A DNA stretch of 64,000 nt. It comes from Arthrobacter endolithicus (GTDB taxonomy: Bacteria; Actinomycetota; Actinomycetes; Actinomycetales; Micrococcaceae). The notes below the pieces were generated by a model. That model did no database searches and was not told where the DNA came from. It was given only the letters and a program-made list of their open reading frames with translations. The stretch spans positions 62,001 through 126,000 of the forward strand of contig NZ_JAPNLH010000007.1 in assembly GCF_026627425.1 (NCBI RefSeq). Reading direction: 5' to 3'. The translations under genes and the position numbers were made by a program. This document shows, piece by piece, positions 17,807-30,330 of the stretch. Numbering within the stretch: the stretch's first letter is position 1; each line of letters opens with the position of its first letter.

Positions 17807-19204
17807 ATGAGACTGACGACGGGCCGTGGCGGCCAACGGGGACTTCCGATGCCGTTGTGGCTGCAGGGGGTGTTGGAATCTGCACAGGTAATCGTGTTTT
17901 CCGCGTTGCTGGTCCTGCTGCCGTTGGGCGGAGTCTGGTGGGCCGGCGGTTTTGGGGATAAGTCAGCCGATGCACTGGCCCGGCTCGCCGGCCAGATCTG
18001 GCTGGTGGTGCACGCCGTCCCACTGAACCTGTCCTTCAATGACGGGCCGAGTTCCGCATCCCTGCAGACCGGCACTTTGACGCTGATTCCGCTGGGCCTG
18101 ACGGCGATCCCCCTATTGCTTTCCTGGCGGGCGGGCAGGCGGCTGGCGCGGGCGTCCTACACCGACCAGCTCTGGCAGGCGGTCTTGGGCGCGCTTGTCA
18201 TCTATGGCGCAGCGGGCCTGGGAACGGCTTTTGTCTGCCGGACGCCCGAGGTGGCCGCCGATCTGGTCCCGGGAACGTTGATTCCGCTGATTCCGGTTGG
18301 TCTGGGACTGATTATCGGGGCACGGCGGGAGGCCCGGGCCTGGGGGCGGTTGATCGGGGTCGACGCGGCCGACTGGATTGCCGCTACCAGCCAGCACTCG
18401 CGCTGGGCGGGATCCTATGTCTGGGCTGCGCTACGCGCAGGATTCGTGGCGCTGCTGGGCGCACTTGTTCTCTCCACTGTGCTGTTGGTGGTCAATATCG
18501 TCTGGCACTGGTCTGACATCGTGACGGTCTATGAAGGACTCAAACCCGGCGTGGTGGGAGGGTCAGTGCTGACGATCCTCCAGCTCGGATTCCTGCCCAA
18601 CCTGGCCGTCTGGGCCCTGGCCTGGGCCTCTGGCTCGGGCTTTGCCATAGGCGTCGGTTCCTCCGTTTCAGCGCTGGGCACCGCGGTCGCCCCGGTGCCT
18701 GCCATCCCGATTTTCGGTGCGCTCCCGACCGGACAGCTGTCCTGGGGCGTCGTAGCCATGGTGCTTCCGGTCCTGGCGGGTGCGCTGTCTGGTTGGTGGT
18801 TTCTGCGCGAAGGGGAGAACCACTTCGACGAATGGCTCTCCATTAAGCTCAAAACCCGCTGGTTCACGGCAACGGTCTCCACCCTCACGCTCGCAGCTGT
18901 GATCGGTATAGTCGCGGGCATTCTGGCAGGGGCTGCGGCGCTGCTGGCGCACGGATCCGCAGGGATTGGCCGGCTGACCGACATCGGTCCCGGCTTCCTC
19001 GCAACGGCGGTCGCGGTGGCGGTGGAAGTGGCCATCGGCGTCGTCGTCGGCTACGCTGCCGGGCCGTGGCTGGAGCGCGAACCAAGGCTGGAGCGCGAAC
19101 CAAGGCCGGAGCGCGGGCCAAGGCCGGAGCGCGAACTGAGGCTGGAGCGCGAACCCGGGCTGGAGCGCGGGCCGGGCCCCAGCGCTGACGAATCCGTCCC
19201 CTAA
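17807..19204 (+). CDS. DUF6350 multi-pass membrane protein (PerM-like)
   Basis: This 465-residue protein has about ten hydrophobic segments from residue 20 to 415 and a charged, repetitive tail. Its position directly before purN matches mycobacterial perM (Rv0955), whose product supports cell division through the septal protein FtsB. The tail (from about residue 422) consists of six hexapeptide-like repeats of the form LEREPR/PERGPR encoded by an 18-base tandem repeat. ATG 17849 with a GGGGA site is a possible later start. The function here is inferred from the family and context. Confidence 0.75.
   Translation: MRLTTGRGGQRGLPMPLWLQGVLESAQVIVFSALLVLLPLGGVWWAGGFGDKSADALARLAGQIWLVVHAVPLNLSFNDGPSSASLQTGTLTLIPLGLTAIPLLLSWRAGRRLARASYTDQLWQAVLGALVIYGAAGLGTAFVCRTPEVAADLVPGTLIPLIPVGLGLIIGARREARAWGRLIGVDAADWIAATSQHSRWAGSYVWAALRAGFVALLGALVLSTVLLVVNIVWHWSDIVTVYEGLKPGVVGGSVLTILQLGFLPNLAVWALAWASGSGFAIGVGSSVSALGTAVAPVPAIPIFGALPTGQLSWGVVAMVLPVLAGALSGWWFLREGENHFDEWLSIKLKTRWFTATVSTLTLAAVIGIVAGILAGAAALLAHGSAGIGRLTDIGPGFLATAVAVAVEVAIGVVVGYAAGPWLEREPRLEREPRPERGPRPERELRLEREPGLERGPGPSADESVP
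19070..19177 (+). repeat. Six 18-bp tandem repeats in perM-like tail
   Basis: The unit CTGGAGCGCGAACCAAGG recurs six times in register (19070, 19088, 19106, 19124, 19142, 19160) with a few substitutions. It encodes a proline/arginine/glutamate-rich cytoplasmic tail. Confidence 0.9.
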
Positions 19205-19213
19205 GGTTGTAGG

Positions 19214-19825
19214 ATGCGCATCGTAGTCCTCGTTTCCGGCACCGGCTCCAACCTCCAGGCCGTCATTGACGCCATCGGTGCGGGCCGGCTGCCGGTCGAA
19301 ATCGCCGCGGTCGGCGCGGACCGGCCCGGTACGTTGGGTGTGGAGCGCTCGGCGGCCGCGGGCCTTGAAACCTTTGTCATCGACTTCAAAACTTTTTCCA
19401 CCCGCGGTGAGTGGGACGCGGCGCTGCTTGCCGCCGTCGCCCGCTATGCACCGGATTACGTCGTTTCGTCCGGTTTTATGCGGATTGTGGCCGCGGACTT
19501 CATCGACGCGTTTCCCGGCCGCTATGTGAACACGCATCCGGCACTGCTGCCGGCGTTTCCCGGCGCGCACGGCGTCCGCGATGCGCTCGCTTATGGTGTG
19601 AAGGTCACGGGCTGCACGGTGCATTTTGCCGATGCCGGAGTGGATACCGGCCCGATCATCGCGCAGACTGCCGTGGCCGTACTGCCGGAGGACACCGAAG
19701 AATCACTGCACGAGCGGATCAAGCTGGCCGAACGCTCGCTGCTCATCCGGGTGCTCGCCGACCTCGCGGCCGCCCCTGGTCTTTGGTGCGGCAACAAGCA
19801 GGACGACGGCGGCAACCACCAGTAA
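19214..19825 (+). CDS. purN: Phosphoribosylglycinamide formyltransferase
   Basis: This 203-residue enzyme transfers the formyl group of 10-formyl-THF to GAR in step three of purine synthesis. The N-terminal VLVSGTGSNLQAVIDAI is the GAR-phosphate loop. The catalytic Asn-His-Asp set is in NTHPALLPAFPGAHG, TGCTVHF and DAGVDTGPII. It starts 9 bases after perM. The usual next gene, purH, is displaced by two inverted peptidoglycan-recycling genes. Confidence 0.95.
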   Translation: MRIVVLVSGTGSNLQAVIDAIGAGRLPVEIAAVGADRPGTLGVERSAAAGLETFVIDFKTFSTRGEWDAALLAAVARYAPDYVVSSGFMRIVAADFIDAFPGRYVNTHPALLPAFPGAHGVRDALAYGVKVTGCTVHFADAGVDTGPIIAQTAVAVLPEDTEESLHERIKLAERSLLIRVLADLAAAPGLWCGNKQDDGGNHQ

Positions 19826-19875
19826 GCCGGTGAGCCCCGAAGTTCAGCGGCACCGCTGACGGCAAAGTGCCCGGA

Positions 19876-20805
19876 TCACGGAGCATCGATGGCCTGCTGC
19901 AGATGCCCGGCGTGCTTTGCCAGTAATCCGCTGGCCTGTTCGGGCGGCAGCCCGGTCATGATCACCAAAATGGCAGCCTTGACCGATCCGGCCACGGATT
20001 CCAGCACGGCCGCCGCGGTCACCGGATCCGTGCCGGTGGCTCGGACGACGGTCCGTTCACTGCGGGCGCGCAGTTTCTCGTTGGTGGCGCGCAGGTCAAC
20101 CATGAGGTTGCGGTACGTCTTGCCCAGCCGGATCATGGTGATGGTGCTGATCATATTGAGCACCAGTTTCTGAACCGTGCCCGCTTTGAGCCGGGTGGAA
20201 CCGGTGAGGAATTCCGGCCCCACCTCTATTTCCAGCGCTATTTCGGCTGCGCGTCCCAACGGGGACCCGGCATTGCAGGCCAGACCGACGGTGAAGGCTC
20301 CGGCGGCTGCAGCGGCCTGCACTGCCGCGATCACGTAGGGCGTACGTCCCGAGGCGGAGATGCCTATGACGCAGTCAAGACCGCAGATTTCCAGTGCGGC
20401 GATGTCCGCGGCCCCGGCTGCGGTGTCGTCCTCGGCATCCTCCACCGCTGCCCGGATGGCACGGCTTCCACCCGCGATGATGCCCACTACCTGCGACGGG
20501 TCGGTGCCGAACGTCGGAGGGCATTCGCTCGCGTCCAGAATGCCGATCCGGCCCGGCGTCCCGGCGCCGAGGTAAATGAGCCGGCCGCCGCGGGCCATTC
20601 GGGCGGCGATGGCATCGATGGAGCGGGCAATCGCCGCCGTCGAACCCGCAATGGCCGGCACCACCTTTGCATCCTCGCCGTTCATGGCTCTCACCAGCTC
20701 GGCGGTGCTCATGGCCGCCAGATCGTCGTGCTGGTCATTGGATGCTTCCGTCACCAGGCACTCCAGCTCGGCACGGAGTGCGGCTGACTTATGCGGATCG
20801 GTCAT
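19876..20805 (-). CDS. murQ: N-acetylmuramic acid 6-phosphate etherase
   Basis: This 309-residue SIS-domain lyase cleaves the lactyl ether of MurNAc-6-phosphate to give GlcNAc-6-phosphate and D-lactate. Family segments present include YLGAGTPGRIGILDASECPPTFG, IGISASGRTPYV, and GSTRLKAGTVQKLVLNMIST. AGGTGGA precedes the ATG. It follows nagZ by 43 bases on the minus strand, so the pair forms a recycling unit. A MurNAc kinase or phosphotransferase must be encoded elsewhere. Confidence 0.93.
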   Translation of the reverse strand: MTDPHKSAALRAELECLVTEASNDQHDDLAAMSTAELVRAMNGEDAKVVPAIAGSTAAIARSIDAIAARMARGGRLIYLGAGTPGRIGILDASECPPTFGTDPSQVVGIIAGGSRAIRAAVEDAEDDTAAGAADIAALEICGLDCVIGISASGRTPYVIAAVQAAAAAGAFTVGLACNAGSPLGRAAEIALEIEVGPEFLTGSTRLKAGTVQKLVLNMISTITMIRLGKTYRNLMVDLRATNEKLRARSERTVVRATGTDPVTAAAVLESVAGSVKAAILVIMTGLPPEQASGLLAKHAGHLQQAIDAP

Positions 20806-20848
20806 GTCTATTCCACCTAGGAGTCCGTTTGCGGGTAGCTGCCGGAAA

Positions 20849-22462
20849 TTACCCCATCAGTAGCCGTGCCACCGCGCGTGCACTGACCCGGGATGAGCCA
20901 AAGCAGTTGATAGTGGGCAACGGAGAAGGGGTTTCGGCGCCGGCCGCCTGACGGCTGTCCGCAAGTCCGGCATTGATGCAGATGGCATCCGGTACCAGCC
21001 GGGCCAGGTCGGCCAGCGGGCCGCTCTGCGCGGGGTCCAGCAGCGCATCCACGAAGACTATGCACGGCTCACCGGGCCCGGTCGGGGGACCGGTGCGCAT
21101 AGTCTCCTCGCGAAGCTGGTCCGCGGGAACCGCACGCACAGAGAGACCGTCGGCCAGGGCCACGGCAAAGAGGTTTTCGCCGGCTCCGGCGGCCATATTG
21201 TGACCGGTGCGCAGGTCGACGACGTCGACGGCGGTGGTGCCTGCCGGCAGCCGGGGTGCGGGGCCGGGTCCGGCCCAGGTGCACGCACGCATGGCGGCGT
21301 CCAGCCACTCCCCGGCCGTAGGTGCCGCGCTTACTGGCTCTGCTTGGACCTTTGCCGAACGGGCCGCAAACGCCGCAACCCGACCCGCCGCACGTTCCAG
21401 CACCGGGACGGGGAGGGTGCCGTCAACCGCGGCGGCCAAGAGGGCATCGAAGACTTCTGCATAGTCTTCCCTGGCCGCCCCAAATCCTGCGCCCTCAGCT
21501 CCGGCGCCCCTGCCGACACCCCTGGCGGCATCGTTGGCGGAGCTGCTGCTGTACGGATTGGCAGGGTTGCCGACGCAGAGCAGGTCCGCTCCCGCCAGCA
21601 GGGACAGTACGGCGCCCCGGCCCATCCCAACGGTGTTTTTGATGGCGGCCATGTCCAACGCGTCGGTGACCAGCAGGCCGGCAAAGCCCTGCCGTCGCAA
21701 CAAGTCCCCGGCCGCAGGGTTCAGCGTGGCGGGAGCTTCGCCAAGCTCCGCAAGCACAATATGCGCGCTCATCATGGCCACGGCACCGGCCTGTGCAGCG
21801 GCAATAAACGGCGGCAGGTGGACCCGGGTGACGTCGTCGAGGGTCATCTCCAGCCTCGGCAACGACGTGTGCGAGTCGCCAACGGTGTCGCCATGCCCTG
21901 GGAAATGCTTGGCGCAGGCACCGATTCCGGTGGATTGGATGCCCCGGACCATGGCCGCGGTGTGCCTACTGACCAAATCGGTGTCGGCGCCAAACGAGCG
22001 CACCCCAATGACCGGATTTAGCGGGTTGGTGTTCACGTCCGCCACCGGCCCGATCACCAGGTTGACGCCCGCAGCCTTGCAGAGTGTCCCGATCGCGGTG
22101 CCGGCCGCCTCGGTGAGGGCAACGTCGTCGAGCTGGCCGAGCACCGCGGCGCCGGGTAGGTCCGAGCCGGTCCGGAACTGCAGCCGCGTGACGTTACCGC
22201 CCTCCTCGTCGGAGCCGATCACGGCCAGCGGATTGACGGCCCGGATCGCGGCCGAAAGCCCGGCCGGCTGTCCGGCGGCGCCGGGAAGGAAATTATGGCT
22301 GAAATAGACCACCCCTGCCAGCCCTTCGGTCAGCGCCTGCCGGAGCCAGGCAGGCACCGTGGTCCCGATGAACCCGGGCCAGATTACCCCGTTGACCAGG
22401 CGGCGAAGGGAGGCCACGTCAGCGGATGGCGCAGCGGCGGAAAGGTCTGTGGTCTCGGTCAT
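20849..22462 (-). CDS. nagZ: Glycoside hydrolase family 3 beta-N-acetylglucosaminidase (NagZ type)
   Basis: This 537-residue enzyme removes GlcNAc from muropeptides. The loop KHFPGHGDTVGDSHTSLP contains the Asp-His catalytic dyad that distinguishes NagZ from other GH3 enzymes; LLVTDALDMAAI is the nucleophile region. It has an extra C-terminal domain (about residues 350-537) compared with single-domain proteobacterial NagZ. No signal peptide is evident, which points to cytoplasmic action. It is upstream of murQ in the same direction, completing a MurNAc recycling module. Confidence 0.92.
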   Translation of the reverse strand: MTETTDLSAAAPSADVASLRRLVNGVIWPGFIGTTVPAWLRQALTEGLAGVVYFSHNFLPGAAGQPAGLSAAIRAVNPLAVIGSDEEGGNVTRLQFRTGSDLPGAAVLGQLDDVALTEAAGTAIGTLCKAAGVNLVIGPVADVNTNPLNPVIGVRSFGADTDLVSRHTAAMVRGIQSTGIGACAKHFPGHGDTVGDSHTSLPRLEMTLDDVTRVHLPPFIAAAQAGAVAMMSAHIVLAELGEAPATLNPAAGDLLRRQGFAGLLVTDALDMAAIKNTVGMGRGAVLSLLAGADLLCVGNPANPYSSSSANDAARGVGRGAGAEGAGFGAAREDYAEVFDALLAAAVDGTLPVPVLERAAGRVAAFAARSAKVQAEPVSAAPTAGEWLDAAMRACTWAGPGPAPRLPAGTTAVDVVDLRTGHNMAAGAGENLFAVALADGLSVRAVPADQLREETMRTGPPTGPGEPCIVFVDALLDPAQSGPLADLARLVPDAICINAGLADSRQAAGAETPSPLPTINCFGSSRVSARAVARLLMG

Positions 22463-22555
22463 ACTGCAAGGCTACAGATCGTGGGGGCCTAAACTTGAGG
22501 TATCCCCTTCCTGGACGCGCCGCAGCGTCATCGACCATGTACTGGAGAAGAATCC

Positions 22556-24184
<1,629 letters not shown>

Positions 24185-24260
24185 CCCTCGGGTAAGTTGG
24201 AGCTAAGAAACAAGGCAAGTTTCGTCGACAGTTAAAGCCTTTTGTCGACCTTACCCGTAG

Positions 24261-26498
<2,238 letters not shown>

Positions 26499-26534
26499 CT
26501 GCCGTTGCGCAGCTTCCGGCTCCCGCTACCCGGG

Positions 26535-26571
26535 CTGCCCGCTTTCCCGCACGGGAGGGCGGGCAGTTTTT
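26535..26571 (+). terminator. Intrinsic terminator of icd
   Basis: CTGCCCGC (26535-26542) pairs with GCGGGCAG (26559-26566), with an inner TCCCG/CGGGA stem, followed by TTTTTG. Confidence 0.88.
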
Positions 26572-26607
26572 GTTGTGGACCCGTTATCTGATTTTTACTG
26601 TTTCTGG

Positions 26608-26623
26608 TGTGGCGTCCGCCACA
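26608..26623. promoter_or_regulatory. CRP/GlxR-like palindrome upstream of liv operon
   Basis: TGTGGCG-TC-CGCCACA is a 16-bp perfect palindrome matching the TGTGA-N6-TCACA layout at 8 of 10 positions, about 98 bases before the first liv gene. A Crp/GlxR-type regulator is possible. Confidence 0.35.
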
Positions 26624-26720
26624 TTTCGTTGTAGTGTCAGGGAACACACCCTCGAACCGAGCGTGACGCCCGAGATGTTACGGTCGCCTGCGCATCGGAT
26701 GCGGCTCGAAAGGCAAATCT

Positions 26721-27953
26721 ATGTACCGCAAGAAAGTCGTTACAACCCTGGCGGTTGCCGCCACGCTCGGCATGCTCATGTCGTCGTGCGCGAACCAGGC
26801 AGGCACCGCCACATCCTCCGATACCGGTGCTGCCAGCGGCAAGGTGAACATTCCGGCACTGACCAAGATCGACACCCCGGCCGACGCGGTGCTGCCCAAG
26901 GGTGACGGGAAGGCCACTTGCCCGGCCACCACGACACTGGCCTATGCGGGCGCGGAGACCGGACCGAATGCCCAGCTCGGCATCAACATTTTTAACGGGA
27001 TTCAGCTGGCGATCAACGAGCACAACGCCGCAAATGCCGGCTGCCAGGTGCAGTTCAAAAAGTTCGACACCGAGGGGGATCCGAGCAAGGCAACCGGACC
27101 GGTCACCCAGGTAACTACCGAGGCCAGCATTATTGGCGTCGTCGGCCTTCCGTTCTCCGGTGAGTCCAAGGCAACGGGTAACATTTTCGAGCAGGCAAAG
27201 CTGGTCCACATCACTCCTGCGGCCACGAATCCGACCCTGACGGAGAACGGCTGGACGACCTTCTTCCGCGGCCTGGGCAATGACGCCGTGCAGGGTCCGG
27301 CGGCGGCCAAGTTCATGACCGGCAAGCTCGGCGCCAAGAAGGTCTACCTTGTCCAAGATGATTCCGATTACGGAATCGGTCTGGGTAAGACGACATCGGA
27401 CGCCCTCGGCAGTGCACTGATCGGAACCGACAAGGTCACTACCGGGCAGAAGGACTTCTCCGCTGTGATCTCCAAGATCATCAATGCCAAGGCCGACGCG
27501 GTGTTCTACTCCGGCTACTACGCCGAGGGCGCACCGTTCGACCAGCAGCTGGTCAGCAAGGGCTTCACCGGAACCTTCGTTGGCCCCGATGGCCTGAAGG
27601 ATGATCAGTTCATCAAGCAGGCCGGAGACTCCTCCAATAACGCCTACTTCACCTGCCCCTGCATTCCGGGCGAGCTGATTCCTTCCTTCGAGACTGCCTA
27701 CAAGTCCTTGGCCAATGCCGAGCCGGGAACCTACTCCATTGAGGGCTATGACGCCGCGACGGTACTTCTGGCCGGCATTGACGCCGGAAAGCAGTCCCGG
27801 GCGGACCTGCTCTCCTGGGTCAAGTCCTATGACAAGGACGGCCTGAGCAAGCACTACAAGTGGAACGACAAGGGCGAGCTGCAGGCCCCGACCGTGTACG
27901 GGTACAAAGTGGAAAACGGCAAGATTGTGCCCGTTGGCGCGATCGGCGAGTAA
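26721..27953 (+). CDS. Branched-chain amino-acid-type ABC transporter substrate-binding lipoprotein
   Basis: This 410-residue LivK-type lipoprotein has a signal peptide with lipobox LMSSC (Cys near residue 17) and a Leu/Ile/Val-binding fold (AYAGAETGPNAQLGINIFNGIQLA; LVQDDSDYGIGL). AAAGG precedes the ATG. It is the first gene of a five-gene operon; a hairpin between it and the first permease may raise its relative expression. The exact ligand cannot be told by eye. Confidence 0.92.
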   Translation: MYRKKVVTTLAVAATLGMLMSSCANQAGTATSSDTGAASGKVNIPALTKIDTPADAVLPKGDGKATCPATTTLAYAGAETGPNAQLGINIFNGIQLAINEHNAANAGCQVQFKKFDTEGDPSKATGPVTQVTTEASIIGVVGLPFSGESKATGNIFEQAKLVHITPAATNPTLTENGWTTFFRGLGNDAVQGPAAAKFMTGKLGAKKVYLVQDDSDYGIGLGKTTSDALGSALIGTDKVTTGQKDFSAVISKIINAKADAVFYSGYYAEGAPFDQQLVSKGFTGTFVGPDGLKDDQFIKQAGDSSNNAYFTCPCIPGELIPSFETAYKSLANAEPGTYSIEGYDAATVLLAGIDAGKQSRADLLSWVKSYDKDGLSKHYKWNDKGELQAPTVYGYKVENGKIVPVGAIGE

Positions 27954-27970
27954 CACGCGGTACTAGGACG

Positions 27971-28005
27971 ATGCTGCGGGGCCGGTAGACAGGGTCCCGC
28001 AGCAT
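27971..28005 (+). terminator. Partial terminator or attenuating hairpin between liv binding protein and permease
   Basis: ATGCTGCGGG (27971-27980) pairs perfectly with CCCGCAGCAT (27996-28005); there is no T-run. It probably protects the upstream message or lowers read-through. Confidence 0.5.
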
Positions 28006-28093
28006 TGTCTTGGCCGCACCAAAAACCCCAAGTTGCCGATCGTCCGAGCGGATCAGTGCCGATTCCCGTGCCGGACTCAACCAGGATGTGCCA

Positions 28094-29101
28094 ATGCTCT
28101 CTTCACTACTGACGTCCATGCCGATGGATAACGATTGGATCAGTTTCGATGTCGTTGCCCTGGGCCAGAATTTCTGGAGCGCCACCTTTGACGGCCTGAC
28201 CTTCGGGTCCATCTATGCGCTCGTGGCCCTGGGGTACACCCTCGTCTACGGAGTGCTGAACCTGATCAACTTTGCCCACTCGGAAGTTTTTATCATCGGC
28301 TGCTACGCAGTCTTCTTTACCCTCAGCGGCCTTGGGTTCGGACCCAACGCTCCACATCTGTCGCTGGCGTCGATTGTGCTGAATCTGCTCCTGGCCCTGA
28401 TCATCGCCATGATCGCCTCCGCACTGACGGCGTTCCTGGTGGAGCGGGTCGCCTATAAGCCGCTGCGCAAGCGCAACGCACCGCGGTTGGTCTTCCTGAT
28501 TACCGCCATCGGCGTTTCCTTCACCATCCAGTACATCATTCGTCTTATCCGCGGCCCCAACGCCGAACCGGCTGTCACCATGTTCAAGCCCACGCCGATC
28601 TTCGACGTGTTCGGCACGATCGTGGATTCACAACAGCTGGTCATCGTGGTCGCTGCCGTCATCATGATGATCGCCACCGAACGATTCATCAGCAAGTCAC
28701 GCACGGGGCGCGGCATCCGCGCCGTGGCCCAGGATCCGGATACCGCCACCCTGATGGGGGTGAATAAGGAACGCATCATCATCATCACGTTCGTGATCGG
28801 CGGCATCCTTGCCGGGGCAGCAGCGCTGTTCTACGTGATGAAGATTCCCTCCGGCGTGCAGTATACCGGAGGGTTCGTCTTGGGCATCAAGGCCTTCGCC
28901 GCCGCGGTGCTGGGCGGCATCGGCAACGTCCGCGGTGCCCTGCTCGGCGGTCTGCTGCTGGGCCTGATCGGCAACTACGGCCAGATACTGCTCGGTAATT
29001 CGCAGTGGACCGATGTCGTCGCCTTTGTGGTGCTGGTGCTGGTGCTGCTGGTCCGGCCCGAGGGCATCCTGGGTACGTCCCTTGGAAGGAGCAAAGCATG
29101 A
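28094..29101 (+). CDS. livH: Branched-chain amino-acid-type ABC permease (LivH-like)
   Basis: This protein of about 335 residues is a multi-pass LivH permease, with SIYALVALGYTLVYGVLNLINFAH as its recognisable first segments and RAVAQDPDTATLMGVN as the ATPase-contacting loop. ATG 28094 is preferred because CCAGGA lies before it and the upstream extension is not hydrophobic. Its TGA overlaps the livM ATG by 4 bases. Confidence 0.92.
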   Translation: MLSSLLTSMPMDNDWISFDVVALGQNFWSATFDGLTFGSIYALVALGYTLVYGVLNLINFAHSEVFIIGCYAVFFTLSGLGFGPNAPHLSLASIVLNLLLALIIAMIASALTAFLVERVAYKPLRKRNAPRLVFLITAIGVSFTIQYIIRLIRGPNAEPAVTMFKPTPIFDVFGTIVDSQQLVIVVAAVIMMIATERFISKSRTGRGIRAVAQDPDTATLMGVNKERIIIITFVIGGILAGAAALFYVMKIPSGVQYTGGFVLGIKAFAAAVLGGIGNVRGALLGGLLLGLIGNYGQILLGNSQWTDVVAFVVLVLVLLVRPEGILGTSLGRSKA

Positions 29102-30330
29102 GTATGACAGATGGCCCCACACCCTTGTCCTCAGCAAAAGCGGCGCAGTCTGCCGCGAACCGGGAGGGACTCAGCACCGCACCGGGCGCCAGTATTGCCG
29201 GCCGGAAAGGTAAAAAGCCGGGCTCGCTGGGACAGCGCTGGAATGCGCTCAGCCGCCAGCAGCAATGGTCCTTCCTGATTATCGTGGTGGTGCTCGCGTA
29301 CCTGCTCCCGGTCATCAACCCACCCATCCTCACTACCGAACCTGGCAACAACTTTGGTCTGGCATGCTTTGATATGGCCCGCTTCGCGCTGATCGCCGTT
29401 GGCCTGAACGTCGTGATCGGCTACGCGGGCCTGCTGGATCTTGGCTACGTGGCGTTCTTCGCCGTTGGTGCGTATGTGTCGGCCATGCTGACCAGCCCGG
29501 ATTCGGCGTTCCTGAAAATTCCTTATCTTTGGACCATCCCAGTGGCGATGGCCGTGACCATGTTCTTTGGCGTATTGCTCGGCATACCCACTTTGAGATT
29601 GCGCGGTGACTACCTTGCCATCGTGACGCTGGGATTTGGCGAAATCGTCAGAATCCTGGCAACTATCATCCCGGCAATGAAGGGACAGGTCGGCTTCCAG
29701 TCGGTCGGTCACCCGCCGGGCACCGCCGCCGACGGGAATCCGATCTTCACCAACTCCAATGGAGTCCCCTGGTATTGGCTGATCCTGACCATCATCATTA
29801 TCGTGCTGCTGCTGGTGGGCAACCTGGAACGCAGCCGCGTTGGGCGGGCCTGGGTGGCCATCCGCGAGGACGAGGACGCCGCCGAGATCATGGGCGTTCC
29901 GACCTTCAAATACAAGGTCTGGGCCTTCGCTATCGGCGCCTCCATCGGCGGGCTTTCCGGCGCACTTTTTTCCGGTCAGGTTGGCTTTATCAGTAACCAG
30001 CGTTTCGACGTCTACACCTCCATCCTGTTCGTCGCCGCCGTCGTTCTCGGTGGGGCCGGCAACAAGGTGGGTGCCATTGTCGGCGGTGCGCTGGTCAGCT
30101 ATATTCCGCTGCGTTTCACCGCCATTGCCGAATACAAATACCTGATCTTCGGTATCCTTCTGGTGCTCATCATGATTTTCCGCTCGCAGGGGCTCTTCCC
30201 GGCGCGGCAAAAGCTGCTGGCGTATGGCCGTGATGCTGTCAATTGGATGCTCAAGAGGGACGACGGCGGCACCGGCGCGGGCACGAATCGAACCGCCGGC
30301 ACGGCGCAGGAGAAGGGGGCGCAGGCATGA
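29098..30330 (+). CDS. livM: Branched-chain amino-acid-type ABC permease (LivM-like)
   Basis: This protein of about 410 residues is the second permease. An unusual polar N-terminal stretch of about 55 residues precedes the first membrane segment (SFLIIVVVLAYLLP). The conserved LRGDYLAIVTLGFGEI and WVAIREDEDAAEIMG loops are present. Its start overlaps livH by 4 bases and its stop overlaps livG by 4 bases, indicating coupled translation. Confidence 0.92.
   Translation: MSMTDGPTPLSSAKAAQSAANREGLSTAPGASIAGRKGKKPGSLGQRWNALSRQQQWSFLIIVVVLAYLLPVINPPILTTEPGNNFGLACFDMARFALIAVGLNVVIGYAGLLDLGYVAFFAVGAYVSAMLTSPDSAFLKIPYLWTIPVAMAVTMFFGVLLGIPTLRLRGDYLAIVTLGFGEIVRILATIIPAMKGQVGFQSVGHPPGTAADGNPIFTNSNGVPWYWLILTIIIIVLLLVGNLERSRVGRAWVAIREDEDAAEIMGVPTFKYKVWAFAIGASIGGLSGALFSGQVGFISNQRFDVYTSILFVAAVVLGGAGNKVGAIVGGALVSYIPLRFTAIAEYKYLIFGILLVLIMIFRSQGLFPARQKLLAYGRDAVNWMLKRDDGGTGAGTNRTAGTAQEKGAQA

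Noticed and set aside
19844-19859. TCAGCGG-CA-CCGCTGA as a terminator between purN and murQ
   Set aside because: The stem is short, leaves almost no loop and has no T-tract on either strand.
24189-24257. CGGGTAAG/CTTACCCG and two GTCGAC words upstream of icd
   Set aside because: The short arms are far apart and unequally spaced from the GTCGAC words, so no convincing hairpin or operator results.
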